Positions 10,051-21,094 of a stretch of 64,000 bases of DNA are shown here, in pieces. Within the stretch, counting starts at the first letter, position 1. Every line of letters starts with the position of its first letter. Below the pieces are notes generated by a model that saw only the letters and a program-made list of their open reading frames with translations, was not told the origin of the DNA and did no database searches. The DNA is from Hydractinia symbiolongicarpus (lineage: Eukaryota > Cnidaria > Hydrozoa > Anthoathecata > Hydractiniidae): the NCBI RefSeq assembly GCF_029227915.1, contig NC_079879.1, positions 17,360,001 through 17,424,000 on the forward strand, read 5' to 3'. A program made the translations under genes and the position numbers.

Positions 10051-11220
10051 TGAGCATATACGAAAGCAGCTCCTGGCTATGAAAGGACGTCGTCAACGAG
10101 TGCAGATATCGCATACCCCATCAACCATCAACCAGAACGAGGACTTGTACGTCGATATCCCCAACATGCCTCAGAATGATGTTATTTTTCCGGGTAGTCT
10201 TAAGCTCCTATTTCATCTGACGCTAACGGGAACACACACCAAGCGCACCATTGTCAGCAATATAGGCAAAAGCCTGGTGAAGAATTTACGCATAACGTTG
10301 AATGACAAAGAGGTCCAGAATATAGGCGGCTACAACATCCTGGCCGTGTTCCGGGACTTGTGGTTACCAAAATTTGATAGGGACAACAACCTTATTATGC
10401 AAGGCATTAATCCGAACGACGGAACGATCAGAGCCCTATAGGTCGAAGCTAGTGACCATGTGGCGACCGATGAAAAGAAGGCGATCGTGGCGGCCTATGG
10501 CAACACGTTTTCCATCCCTCTCGGCAAAATGTTTGAACTGACTCAGGATCTCCCATTTTACCCGGCGGGCTTCTACGATAGGTTGCAGTTTGCAATACAT
10601 TTTGCGGCTTATGGTGACGTCATAAAGGATGCCGGGACAACAGCCTCGGGGTCTATCGCGGCCAAGGCAGCCGACGCTGCCTACAAAATTACTAATATCA
10701 AGCTGCCATTTGACAAACGCACTCATGAAGGCCTTGCGAGTGCCATGATGACCCGGTATGCGAGATTTTCTTGCCCATGTGAAGGAGTAATTAGAATGAA
10801 GGTAGTCACAACGCTCCTGCTAAGTCCTTCAAGGGTGTTTTGCTATTGTTTATAGACCCAGGAAAGGTGAAGCCCTTTGCTGGTGTCAATGAGGTCTTCT
10901 ACAACCCCAAGATCGAGGGTATTAATATAACTGTTGAGGGGGGACTTAACGAGTTATATTCGCATGCAATGCTTCCAAGTGATCATTTGGAACAGATTGT
11001 CAACATTTTCGGTGCCCACGATAGTAGCGGCACAATTGGGCAATTCTTCAACGAGAGGTATGCATTATTCATCGATTTCAGGAGTTCCCCCGACGGTATT
11101 TTACATGGTAGTGGAAGGCCCCTGCAACGCCTGAGTGATGGCATCACGTTGCATATTACAGAAAAGGTCGATGGAACTGGGGATTTTAGATGTTACGTGT
11201 ATCTGTTGCAGGACGCCTAA
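10050..11220 (+). pseudogene. Polinton major capsid protein (double jelly-roll), broken
   Basis: Start ATG at 10050 (MSIYESSSWL). A frameshift at about 10078 leads into the main frame. Blocks typical of the Polinton major capsid are VDIPNMPQNDVIFPGSLKL, LVKNLRITLNDKEV, YNILAVFRDLW, FDKRTHEGLA and FYNPKIEGINITVEG. Breaks: TAG at 10439-10441 and a frame change at about 10800-10850. Total coding length is about 385 codons, near the expected size. The protein would form pseudo-hexameric capsomers. It confirms that this is a virus-like Polinton rather than an integrase-only relic. Confidence 0.8.
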
Positions 11221-11242
11221 ATGAACATCTTAGATGGTAGGC
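11215..11242. terminator. Small hairpin at capsid gene end
   Basis: GCCTA/TAGGC outer stem and CATCT-T-AGATG inner stem, overlapping the stop codon. Weak on its own; listed because three other gene ends also carry inverted repeats. Confidence 0.3.
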
Positions 11243-11273
11243 TCGATCGTGTGGAGTATTGAAATAAAGAGAC

Positions 11274-11672
11274 ATGGCTACAATCGCCGTCATTATCGCG
11301 TGCGCCGCAATAAACGCCCTAGCATTCAGCGGAACAAATTTTATATTTTCAAAGATCTGGGGGCATGGCGAAGCGGAACGGAAAAGACACGACGAGGCTG
11401 TTGAAAAGCTTAACGAAGCCCAGGCGGAATGGAGACGGAAGAGGCAAGGCAAACTCGATTGGTTTAATGAGCAACGCGAAGTGCAAATAAAGGCCGGTAA
11501 AAGCCTCAGAGAACTCGACGATAGTATGTATCAGTATTTCATCGCTTCAAGTAAAAAAGCCCCGCAATTGAAGGATTTTTACACCCCTTCCAAGCAGCAG
11601 CAAGATGGTGAGTTAACGTTCGTCCTTGGCTCCTTATCCTTGCTGGGGTTCCTGGCATATAATTATCTGTAA
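11274..11672 (+). CDS. Polinton small membrane/coiled-coil protein
   Basis: 132 codons, intact. The N-terminus is a hydrophobic helix (TIAVIIACAAINALAFSG), then a charged coiled coil (AERKRHDEAVEKLNEAQAEW, RRKRQGKLDWFNEQRE), a polar linker (QLKDFYTPSKQQQDGE) and a second hydrophobic helix at the end (VLGSLSLLGFLAYNYL). From memory this two-helix protein is recurrent in cnidarian Polintons between capsid and integrase; function unknown. One of the few unbroken genes of this element. Upstream is TATTGAAATAAAGAGAC, a loose version of the start box. Confidence 0.65.
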   Translation: MATIAVIIACAAINALAFSGTNFIFSKIWGHGEAERKRHDEAVEKLNEAQAEWRRKRQGKLDWFNEQREVQIKAGKSLRELDDSMYQYFIASSKKAPQLKDFYTPSKQQQDGELTFVLGSLSLLGFLAYNYL

Positions 11673-11688
11673 GAACGTTTTTGTGACA

Positions 11689-11700
11689 TATAATAAAAAC
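11689..11700 (+). promoter_or_regulatory. TATAATAAAAAC start box of integrase
   Basis: Abuts the ATG at 11701. Identical 12-mer before the capsid ATG at 10050. Confidence 0.6.
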
Positions 11701-12735
11701 ATGTCAGAAAAATCACCACATACCGTTACGGAGGAAGAAGCAGAAAAGCTTGGCAATATCTACTATACCCCGGAACATCTCTGGACCCCCGCAAAGCTAT
11801 TAAATTACTCGCAAAGGAGAGCGGTCTCTCCAAAAGCTGGTAACTCATTGGCTATCCAGGCAACTCTTGTGGTTAAGATTGACTACCCCCATTTCACAAT
11901 TACAAGGCCTAACGAGATGCATCAGTTCGATCTGCTATATATGCCCCATGATCGGCTGTATGGTAATACGTACAAGTATGTTCTGACAGGCATTGACGTT
12001 GCCTCGAGGTACAAAGTAGCGAGACCCCTACGAACAAAAAAGGCTAGTGAAGTCGCGGAAATGTTGAGGGACATATACAAGGAAGGACCACTTCATTACC
12101 CCAAAACCTTCCAGTGTGACAATGGTTCCGAATTAAGTCGAATGTAACCAAGCTAATAGAAGGCAAAGGGTTTGAGATTAATCGGGCCACTACCAAATAT
12201 CACCACACATTTACGGCCTTCGAATCGTACAAAGGTACTCGCGGATAGACTCTTTAAGCCTCAAGATGCGCAAGAGCTGGCTTCCGATGAGACTAGTACC
12301 ATCTTGGTCAAACACCTGTACACCATCGTGAAAAATCTTAACAATGCCAAGACCGCCATGATAATTATGAAACCCAACAAGGCGATCAAGCTGGAGGAGG
12401 TACCACTAGCGAAAAGCGAGGAATATCCCGAAGAAAAACCCCTACCTGAGGATGGGCTGCACTTATACCTCCTGCAGCCTGGGGAAGAGCACGGTGATGC
12501 GAAACGACGCGCAACTGGTGCTTTCTGGAGTAGGAATATGTATAGGTTGGACCGTATAGTAGTGGGTAGCCGTGTTTTGTACTATTTAAAGGATGGTCCC
12601 GATCGCAGCTTCGTCCCGCAAGAACTCCAGAGGCACCTGAACATCCTAGAGGATGCTCAGGTGCCTCATTTCCGTGTGCCGACATTTCCGTATCTCTTTT
12701 GTAGTATTTTTTTATCTTGCGCTGATGATTCGTAA
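11701..12735 (+). pseudogene. Polinton retroviral-type integrase (DDE), frameshifted
   Basis: ATG at 11701 (MSEKSPHTVTEEEAEKLG). An N-terminal YSQRRAV block leads to the rve catalytic core: MHQFDLLYMP (first Asp), VLTGIDVASRY, then FQCDNGSE (second Asp). Frame breaks at about 12140 and 12235 separate the third acidic region (HHTFTAFES) from RLFKPQDAQEL. The C-terminal part (SRNMYRLDRIVVGSRVLYYL) is the usual SH3/chromo-like tail. The integrase inserts Polinton DNA with 6-bp duplications. This copy is inactive. Confidence 0.85.
12630..12667. terminator. 38-nt near-perfect hairpin at integrase end
   Basis: GAGGCACCTGA pairs with TCAGGTGCCTC (11 bp), then after one mismatch CATCCT pairs with AGGATG around a 2-nt loop. 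It overlaps the last well-conserved integrase codons. The strongest hairpin in the element. Confidence 0.6.
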
Positions 12736-12994
12736 CAAAGTGGTGTGAATAATTTCTATTTCTACGGTAACTTACTGTTGTTTGCTCAGCCGCCATACCA
12801 AGTTGAAAAAGTTAATAATATTTCTATGCAACAAAGTAATAAGTTCTTGCACTTTATCTTATACCAAACCAAAAACAATGTAATGCCCAGCAGTAAGAAT
12901 AAAGCTCTATGCGACTTGTAAATACTGTAAATTCTTGTGAAAGATTATATAATCTTTTTTAGATTATAAAGTTTCATTCAGTACGTCCGTACAC

Positions 12995-13045
12995 TTCCGT
13001 GTTTATGTATGTATGTACATACATGTACATGTATGTACATGTATG
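12995..13045. repeat. TGTA/CATG simple repeat
   Basis: Alternating ATGTATGTACATACATG units, self-complementary. Lies at the 5' side of the R2-like fragment; the 3' side has CATACATACAT at 14342-14351. Confidence 0.6.
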
Positions 13046-13190
13046 CGACGATTGTTGTTAACCTCGCTTAGCACCGTTTTGTTGATTAACAACTGTTCAA
13101 CGCAACCCCAGACATCACGCTTCCCTCCAGCTTGTTCGGTGGTTATAACACACACAAAGCACACAACGTAATCCCTATCTCAAAAAGGTT

Positions 13191-14135
13191 GTGGAAGGAG
13201 AAAGCGAATGCATCGTACGACAAGCTAGAGAGTTTTTATCAACTGCGAACATCGATGTTGAAGAAAACTGTACGCCACAGAAACTATCACAGAAGTACTT
13301 ACAGTACTGTAAAAAACAGAGATTACAACGATTTGAAGAAAAAGCTATGCACAGCTATATCTGGAGAAAGATATCATCACAAGAAAGTGTAAATCTCGCC
13401 AAAACAACATCTTGGTCGGCGAACAAGTATATGACTTCGCATTTTGAAGGTTATGCACATGCACTGTACGAACAAGAAATCAATACGAAAGACCTTCAAT
13501 ACCGCCGCGATAAAAAAGCCGGTTTGCAGCCTAAACACAACAACCGATGCCGACTCTGCAAAGTGCACTTCGAAGACATCACACACGTCGTCTCGTCATG
13601 TCCGAATATGTCAGCTAGATATTATCTCCCATTGCGAAATGACCCGATTGCAGCAACGGTCTATACGGCATTACGGAAGAAGGAAGACCCTCATGCGAAC
13701 GTCAAATGCAGCGAAAACGAGTTTGTGTACAAGGAAGGGTGTAAGGAGTATTGGTGGAACGTACCGGTGAAGACAGCGACAAAGGTTAAACACAACAAAC
13801 CCGATATTATCCAGTGGGATTTACAAAGTAAAACATGCAAGATTATCGAAATTAGCTGCCCTGCTGATGTAAAAGTTACATCGAAGATATGCGAAAAAGA
13901 GAACATTTACGGACCTTTAATACGCAATATGCAGTTAATGTACAAAGACTATACCTTCTCGTTTGTGCCTGTTATTGTCGGTGCACTTGGAACTGTTCCT
14001 AAACGCTTGGAAAGCAGTTTGAACGATCTCGGTTTCACGCAAAAGGAAAACTCTAGCTTAATACGAACAATACAGATGCGCGCAATTAGCGGCACAATAA
14101 AAGTTTGCAAAACGTTTTTGAGATTCTCTGTGTAA
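13191..14135 (+). mobile_element. R2-like LINE C-terminal fragment (zinc knuckle plus restriction-like endonuclease)
   Basis: A single open frame of 314 codons. A CCHC knuckle (CRLCKVHFEDITHVVSSC) lies at about residues 126-143. The restriction-like endonuclease follows: KPDIIQWD, KIIEISCPAD and a conserved downstream block (VPVIVGALGTVP). PD-x-E-like residues fit the PD-(D/E)xK fold of R2/NeSL-type elements, which nick the target for target-primed reverse transcription. The reverse transcriptase is absent, so this is a 5'-truncated insert, yet the endonuclease part has no stop. It sits inside the Polinton between integrase and polymerase. It could instead be a stand-alone derived ORF. Confidence 0.7.
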
Positions 14136-14362
14136 TTGTTCTTAGTCTCGACTGTCTTGATCCCACATTAAACTGAATATGTCACATCTATTGCGCACAC
14201 CGCATATGCTTTTCCGTAGGCCGGACGAATGTGTCTGCAGTGTGCACAATAGGCAACTACTAAGTTTTAACGCCTTGTTACTTTGTTAGTGACCGGCTAA
14301 TTGTGAATTATGTCATTATAGAAATAAATATTAATCGACCATACATACATCCTCGTTTTCAT

Positions 14363-15269
14363 TCACCGGGTCTTTTTAGAGGCTACCCATTTGGGTAGCT
14401 CTATATATGATGAACCCCTTGTCAGGCGTAGCTTGTGAAAGTCTACGTCAAGGTATCGTATTCGACTAATTGTAAAGCCACTTTGGGGTAATGTTGGATT
14501 TTCCACATGTGTTTTAACCTGAGCAAACATCGTATCTAGCACATCGTCTACGTTGCTACCCTGTAAGGCCGACGTCATATTGCTAGTGAAGACCTTATTC
14601 ACCTCGATATACTCCTCATTGTTGGCCTCCTCCAAGTTCGTTTTCTTCTTCTTCCACATGATCCATATGAATAGCCGTACCTTCGCCGAGCCCATATCTT
14701 CCACCTGATCCTCAACCAAGGTTAATGCGTTGGGCCGCACCATCCTTTTATACCCGTCGATGTCTGCTCCTCCTATGCCGGGAATTCGGAAACTTCGATA
14801 CGTCCTGTTATAAGCATGCTTATGTTCTTGGGGTGTAAAATGTGTTTATATAGATTTTGGATGTCTTCCAGATAGTCTTCCCCGGCCTCTTTTTCCACCT
14901 CGTCATGAAGTGTAGGTTTCGCGCTGGCTGCCCCGTTATAGAGCCCCAGAACCGTACGTTTGAAGGCCGCATATGTTCTCTCGACCCCCTCTTTTATAGC
15001 TTCGGGGACAGCGTCCACCAGCCAATTATGCCATCCCCGCATCTTGGTTTTCACGACCGAACGATTTTTCGACATTTCCTGTCTCTCAAAAATGTCCATG
15101 GCCTCCGGCGTTGGTACTATAGTCACGGGCTTAACCAGCTTTCGTTGTCCAGCCCTTCTAGGTGGCCTCTGTGGTACATCATCAAAAAGAAATCAACTCA
15201 GCCTTAATACCCGGCTAAACCACGACTTTTCGCAATATCTAGTAATTGTTTCACGGTGTATGCATCCAT
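14363..15269 (-). pseudogene. Polinton PolB N-terminal part, second copy
   Basis: Start ATG at 15269. It closely parallels 2300-3187: VVKTKMRGW.NWLVDAVP, KPTLHDEVE, HVENPTLPQSGFTI and LRLTRGSSY blocks are all present. Frame changes occur near 15190 (SAP-like start), 14840 and 14750. The reading stops at about 14363, where the R2-like insert side begins, so exonuclease and palm are missing. It starts beside the right TIR and points inward, the normal Polinton arrangement. Confidence 0.8.
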
Positions 15270-15557
15270 TTCTTTATTGTATAGAGTTCTTTTGTTTTTC
15301 AGAGAATTTCATTCTGCTCAACTAACACAGTTATTCCCCTCTTTACTGCATATGCGTTGATTTTTAGGGAATTCCCTTTTTGCTGTATGATGTGCGCGTA
15401 TAATATTATGGGAATTGTGCTAGAAAATTACTCATTTGCTGTATGATGTCAGCATGGTACTGATTATTAGAGGATAACCACTTGATAGGCACTGCACTGC
15501 GTGGATTATCAGGGATCAGTTGCGCTTGACTGTGGCGTGCGCGTGCGCGACTGTACT
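15270..15557. repeat. Right terminal inverted repeat of Polinton
   Basis: Inverted relative to 3929-4200 and parallel to 3203-3530. It contains AGGGAATTCCCT at about 15371 and ends in GCGTGCGCGACTGTACT. Minus-strand TATACAATAAAG lies just before the polymerase ATG. Confidence 0.65.
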
Positions 15558-15572
15558 ATAACCAACATTATA

Positions 15573-16739
15573 CTATCTCTCCCCATAATTGCAACAAGAA
15601 CATTTAAAACATGCATCTGGTGAAGCTCCTAAACAAAAGTGTTCTTTATCGAGTACTAAGTCCATATTATCTACAAATTCGAAATTTTCGTGTTTTTTGA
15701 AATCTCCAATTAATTTCAGTTTGCTTGGATATGTGTTGCAATTCATTAAAGACTTAGTAATTTAAAGCAACGGTTTCATGATCTCTACCCCACTTTAATG
15801 CAGGAGTGTTAATAGCTAAAGACTGACTTTGACAAAGTCGCTTTATAAGTGATATCGATGGGGTGGAGGAGGCTTGGTAAGCGGTTGAACCAGTAATTTT
15901 ACTAATTCTTTGCTCATACCATGTTGAGCTTTTATTTTGATTCCGAATACTTTCCTCCAAATATAAAAGCTGTTCTGTTGTTACCTCTGAACAGAAAGAA
16001 TCCCAGATTTTTTAACCCTCTAACTTTAAAACGTCTGGCGGTGCTTGAACAAGGTCCTTGTCAAAAAAGCTTCGAAGTGCGGGAGGCAGTTTTACTTTTG
16101 GAGCAGCTGGTTGTGTGGTTATAAAATTGTCCTGAAACTTTCCAAACAAGGAAAGAGCAACAACCTTTTTTTTTTCTTTTGAGCTAAGTTCAGCATAAAT
16201 TTTTCCTTCTGTGCAGAAGTAGGATAAACTGGTTTTGATCTTATTGGAGACGTCAGTTTTAACTTTGCTTCATCAGTATAAAATTTTATTTGGTTAAGAG
16301 GAGCAGCAGTAACATTTTTAGTAAAATTTTGATTCTACATACATGGCATATCTGTGAAAACCCGCTCTGTAATACCACTACGCACTTCTTTCTTAATTTT
16401 ATACGGCACTGCAGCTACATGTGAACATGTCTCTCCCAACCTAAAAAGCATTAGCAATAAAGATAAGATGCAGAAAATGTATTAAAACTCAAATGACAGT
16501 AGTAGTAAAAAATAACATTACCCAGCCATAGAGGTGCAATGTCCTGCAATAACACTGCCAGTAGCAGAAAGGGCAATCCATGGAACATGACAATCATCTG
16601 TAATTCTGTACGAGGGTCTAACTTCACACTTGGCAATAAATATGTTATTTCGTGTTGCATGCTTGATTGTTTGTACCCACCCAGAGACGAAGTAGTTGTA
16701 GGCATCCAATGATTTATAATTTTCAATTATTGGGCTAGT
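15573..16739 (-). pseudogene. SWIM zinc finger plus YqaJ-type exonuclease gene, broken
   Basis: Minus-strand exon 16739-16522 encodes LDAYNYFVSGWVQTIKH and SVIAGHCTSMAG. A GTAATG donor leads to an exon from 16440 that continues GLGETCSHVAA, so C-x-C...C-x-H forms a SWIM finger. Further on: a Pro-rich linker, WYEQRISKITGSTAYQA, LKWGRDHETVALNY and LGASPDACF, the YqaJ/lambda-exonuclease core with the PD acidic site. Stops at about 16340 and 16010 and a frame change at about 15754 break it. The reading ends at 15573, where the Polinton terminus lies, so the C-terminal catalytic E-x-K is not present. Probably a transposon-derived or multicopy nuclease gene. Confidence 0.7.
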
Positions 16740-16859
16740 CTACAAAATAAATTTCTTTGAAATAGATATAAATATACATACTTGGGCTCTTTACCAAGTA
16801 ATGGTACAAATCATAGTATTCCAAGGAAGCCATTCTTTTATATTGTCTTTCCACTCATC

Positions 16860-19480
16860 TTCTGGTAATTACCGGACACTTTTCCATACCTGAAGGAAAG
16901 TTGTATTTTAATATCTACCTAGCTGTAGCTACACCCCTGATACTATCAGGCTAAAAATATGTATGTGTTTAGCATAAAACGTGAAATATATATATAGGCA
17001 AACTCACCTATTAAACTAACTTTTTCTTTGTATCTTTTACTTGTTTCATTATCCAAACTCTCAGCGTACGAATACAACGTTTTACTCATTTTATTTTGCT
17101 AAAATATTTTGCGCGCAAATTCCACAATGTTTTCCCTCGTTTCATAATGGCTGCTACAAATTACGTAATTGTCACGTGATCCTCCGGACGCGGGAATATT
17201 GCCAGGTTTTTTTTTACAGGGGGTGTAGACATTTGATTGGAAATTCATGTGGGTTTATGACTTTTTTTTAATTTATGAGAGGATGGTCGTTCGGTTCGGG
17301 AAGGTTCTTCGTGTTTTTGTTTGTGTTTGAAACTGATGTTTTTTAAAATTTTCTGTAAACTTTTGTGGGAAAAAGACCACATGCAATATACTGAAAGCAC
17401 AAATTTTGTAGAATTGGTCTCCACTGAAGGCTGTTACAGATTTTAAATAACAATCGATTACAGATTAAATAACAATTTTCTCTGACTGCATGAAATGTAA
17501 CATCCTATGTTTTATGACTTTTTATCTCTTAGTAAAGCAACAAACATAAAAAATTGAAAAAAGTTAATTGGTTTTACCGTAGTGGCCATTTAGTTGTAAA
17601 TGAGTTTCCAGGGACCCGTTTCGTGAAAAACCAAAAGTGCAATATGAAATGAAAATTAAAGATATTGAGATGAAAAAGAAAGATGAAAAAGAAAGATATT
17701 GAGCTAAAACTTGTTAGGAGATGCTTTTAGGCTGGTCTGATGGGATTAGCATAAAAAATGATTCTGTAATAGCTATACTTTCCGAATTTCAGAATTTAGG
17801 CATTTAAAGCAGGGCGATAAGATTTTTTTTAAAGACAATTATAAATTTTGACATAACAATAACAAGTTAGGTAAAAAAATTTGACAATACGATTTTATTT
17901 AGGTGTATATGCACGTTACAACAACAATAACAGACAAAAGGAGCCAGTTATTATATACGTCTAAACGTATATATCTGATCTGTATCTTACACATGGTTAC
18001 GTTGATGACGTTTGATGACTCAATACTAGTATAATATATAGCTACACGCGACCATAATGCCGGCGTGATAAAACCTCAACTTAGGTTTATAGAGTTTAGC
18101 AATAAGTCGCCTGCAAGACAAAAATGGAATTAGAAAGACTGCATGTTCCTAAAAAAATACTTAAAACTTAACTTGCTATAGCTAGGCATTTTTAGTGCAA
18201 TTGTATTAACAAAACCCTCCGATAATTCTGTGGCTAGCTAAAACTACTTTCTATAATATAAAATAATATAAAATAAAGATAGCTAAAAATCATAACTACC
18301 TCGGATTTTTTGTTTTTTTGGGGGAAGGAGGGTTCAGTAGATGATGACGTAATTCTGGGGGGGGGGTCAACCAAATACTTACGACTGATTACATGAGGGA
18401 GGGGGAGTAGAAATAGGTGAGAAACGTACGTAATATGTGAACGCTCCCTTATGACATTTCATGTCATTTAAGAAAAGTTTATATAAACTTTTTTTGAGGG
18501 AGTACTGTATACATGGTAACACCGAAGAAACTTGTGCTTTTTTTTAATTCTTATTTGAAAGAGGTTTTTGACATTGTGGGGAAAATTTACGTAGCTTTTT
18601 TACATTTTTTGATTTTGTTGCAGTATTTACATCGGTTTTTTATTATTTATTTTTTAATTTTATTTTTGGGGGGAGGTGGTGGAAGAATTTACATTTTTTA
18701 CACTTAATGTAAAAAATGTACAGGAAAGGCTGGGGTGACTATCCATTTATATACATATATAGTGTATATACTATATACAAACTTTTTTTTAAAAAAATTA
18801 TGTTAACTTTTGTGGCAAAAGGATCATGCAATTTACCGAAAGAACTAATTTAATAGAATTTAACTTTTCACCTTGCGTTGCAAGCCATTCCTGTTTTTTA
18901 TATTAAAATGAGAAATTCAACTGACATGATATATACAAAAAGTAAAATTCCCACAAAATCCAGCAAACGTTAATAAACCCTGAAAATTTTAGGCATTTTC
19001 CTGATTGTTTTTTTGGTTTTCAAAGTTCTTTTTCTTCTGCAAAAATTTCTGAAAATAAAGTACAGAAATTACTTATTTTAAATGTAAATTTAATTTCTTC
19101 TAATTTATGTTTGATATTTTCATGTAAGAGTGTGTGGGCAAAGACAAATCAACATGCTAAAAGAACTGATGTTTGTTGATTTAGAATTACTAAACACAAC
19201 CGTTTTTAAAATTTAGTGTAAACTTTTGTGCATAGGCCAATATTCAATACACCAAAATAGCTACTTTGTTGATTTCGGTTTTATACTCTTAGTAAGCTAT
19301 TTTTTTTATTCTTTTTGATATTTTGGATTAACTTATTTTTGTAGAAGGCATATACATTATATGCATATAAAAAATTTGCAAATTTCTGTTTTACAAACCA
19401 ATTTTCACATTTTATATAAATTCTTTGGACAGGAGGTATGAAATAATTAAATTGATAAAGCCATTCCAGTGCACTTAAAA
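16860..19480. other. Spacer, no gene seen
   Basis: AT-rich. Only short chance frames. Contains an 11-G run near 18357, a G-rich GGGAGGGGG patch near 18400 and an ATATAC repeat near 18755-18780. Confidence 0.5.
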
Positions 19481-20530
19481 TTTTGAGGCCAAATAACTTG
19501 AAAACGAGGTGGTGACGTCAATGTTTTTTCACCGCGTGGGTAACTAGGGACCACCTGGGACCAATTTAGGTAAGTTTTCCAAACCTGGGTCCTCAAATCT
19601 GTTTCGGAATGCACGGGTTTATGTAGTCATCAAAAAACCTTTAAACCACAATATTTCCGTAACCGTTTGTCAAGAGTACATGATCCTATACATTTTCTTG
19701 ATCAGCATTTCAAGATTTATAAGATGAAGGCAACGGGTATACAAATTTCAAAAGAAAATTTTTTTGTTGTGTTATATTATGGACTTTGCTGACGTCAGCA
19801 AAATGCTTAAACCCTTATATCTCAGTAATCATTCATCAAAAGCACGTGATTACATACATTTTTTTGATCAGCGCTTTAAGCTCTACCCAATAGAGGCAAC
19901 GTAAAAACAAGTTCTAATTTTTTCTGCAGATGGTTTGCTAACGTCATCAAAATTCAAATGACGCTTCCTCTTTATTTTATCTTGGCTCAGTGGATTTTTC
20001 CACGGGCCTTATCGACTAGCTTATATAATAATCCGCCACTTCTGTCTGTGACTTTTGCAAAGTGGATTATATTCTTTACTATTTCCTTTGACAAAGTCTT
20101 TAAAACATCGCCCATAAAATTGTTCTGTAATTTACGAAACTTCAACGTTAAAATAATATTAACGTCAAAGGAATGTACATAATTAATGAAGCCATTGCAG
20201 TGCACCTAAAACTCCTATACATTTTCTTGATCAGCGTTTCAAGATCTATAAGATTAAGGCAACACATTTTTTGTGTTTTTAGGTCTATGCTGACGTCAGC
20301 AAAATTTTTATATTTCATTAATCGCTCATCAAAACCACACGATCATATACATTTTCTTGATCAGCATTGTAAGCTCTTCACAATGGAGGAAACATGAAAA
20401 CAAGTTTCTCAATTTATTTATTGTGTATTTTCACTGCTGACGTCAGCAAAAAGTCTAAAACAACCTATTTTTCCTTGTGCTTCTGCCTAAGTGGATTACT
20501 CCACGGGCCTTATCGACTAGTTGCATTAAC
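19480..20530 (+). repeat. CRE-palindrome repeat family, tandem subunits
   Basis: About four related subunits of 140-170 bp, each with GCTGACGTCAGCAAAA, a TACATTTTCTTGATCAGC block, and AAGGCAACG. Two copies of CCACGGGCCTTATCGACTAG flank the right part (about 20000 and 20498). An inverted relative occupies 31040-31500. A non-autonomous element or satellite. Confidence 0.65.
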
Positions 20531-20539
20531 AACGCGACT

Positions 20540-20990
20540 TGTTCATTAGAAGAAGAAAAAGATAAACTAAATGAAGGGATTAAGGACCAGGCAGATATTA
20601 AAGAAAGAGAAGAAGCAGATACTGAAGATGCAACAAGTGTAATTGAAAAGGATGAGTTCAGAAAAAAAAATCGCATGAGATTCCAACAGCTAAATTTGTA
20701 GATAGCAAGTGAAGAATGTTTCAAACGTTTTTTGCTTATCAGAGAGATCAAGTATATTTAAATCTGGCAAAAGATGAATTTCGCTTAAAGCAAAATATGG
20801 TGGACAGAGTTACAGAGGCTGCAGAAGAATCTACTAGAGCTTTGAAGAAAATATCTAAGTCTATATTGCAAGTGTTGGTAGGTCATTTGGAGACGGATTT
20901 GCTGCTTTGGCTAATGCACTGATAGGAATGCAGCAAAAAGGCTATTATCATCCCCATGCATTCTAAAGTTTTAATTACGCTACTCAGGCC
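20540..20990 (+). pseudogene. Frameshifted coiled-coil coding fragment, unrecognised
   Basis: Three open blocks in successive frames: EEEKDKLNEGIKDQADIKE, then NLAKDEFRLKQNMVDRVTE, then FGDGFAALANALIGMQQKG ending in a stop near 20965. The heptad-rich composition resembles the C-terminal coil of MADF/SANT-like proteins linked to DNA transposons, but no DNA-binding domain is present. Probably a relic carried with the flanking repeat. Confidence 0.35.
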
Positions 20991-21094
20991 TTTTTTGATA
21001 TCAGAATGATCGAATGACTACTTCTTCAATTCTTCTTCCTACGTATCTTCCTTCTTTCGGGGGCAACATTCCGTGACACAATTACTTCGTCGTT

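Larger units (their letters stand above)
3929..15557. mobile_element. Polinton/Maverick element, decayed (about 11.6 kb)
   Basis: Both ends start AGT(A/G)CAGTCGCGC in inverted orientation (3929 and 15557), followed by CACGCGCACGCCACA. Inside are integrase, major capsid, penton-like and polymerase genes, which is the Polinton core set. The polymerase starts beside the right terminus and the integrase lies convergent to it. Most genes contain frameshifts or stops. The flanking six bases do not match (3923-3928 against 15558-15563), so no target-site duplication is visible. The ends may come from different insertions, or flanks may be rearranged. An R2-like fragment interrupts it at about 13.0-14.3 kb. 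Confidence 0.8.
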
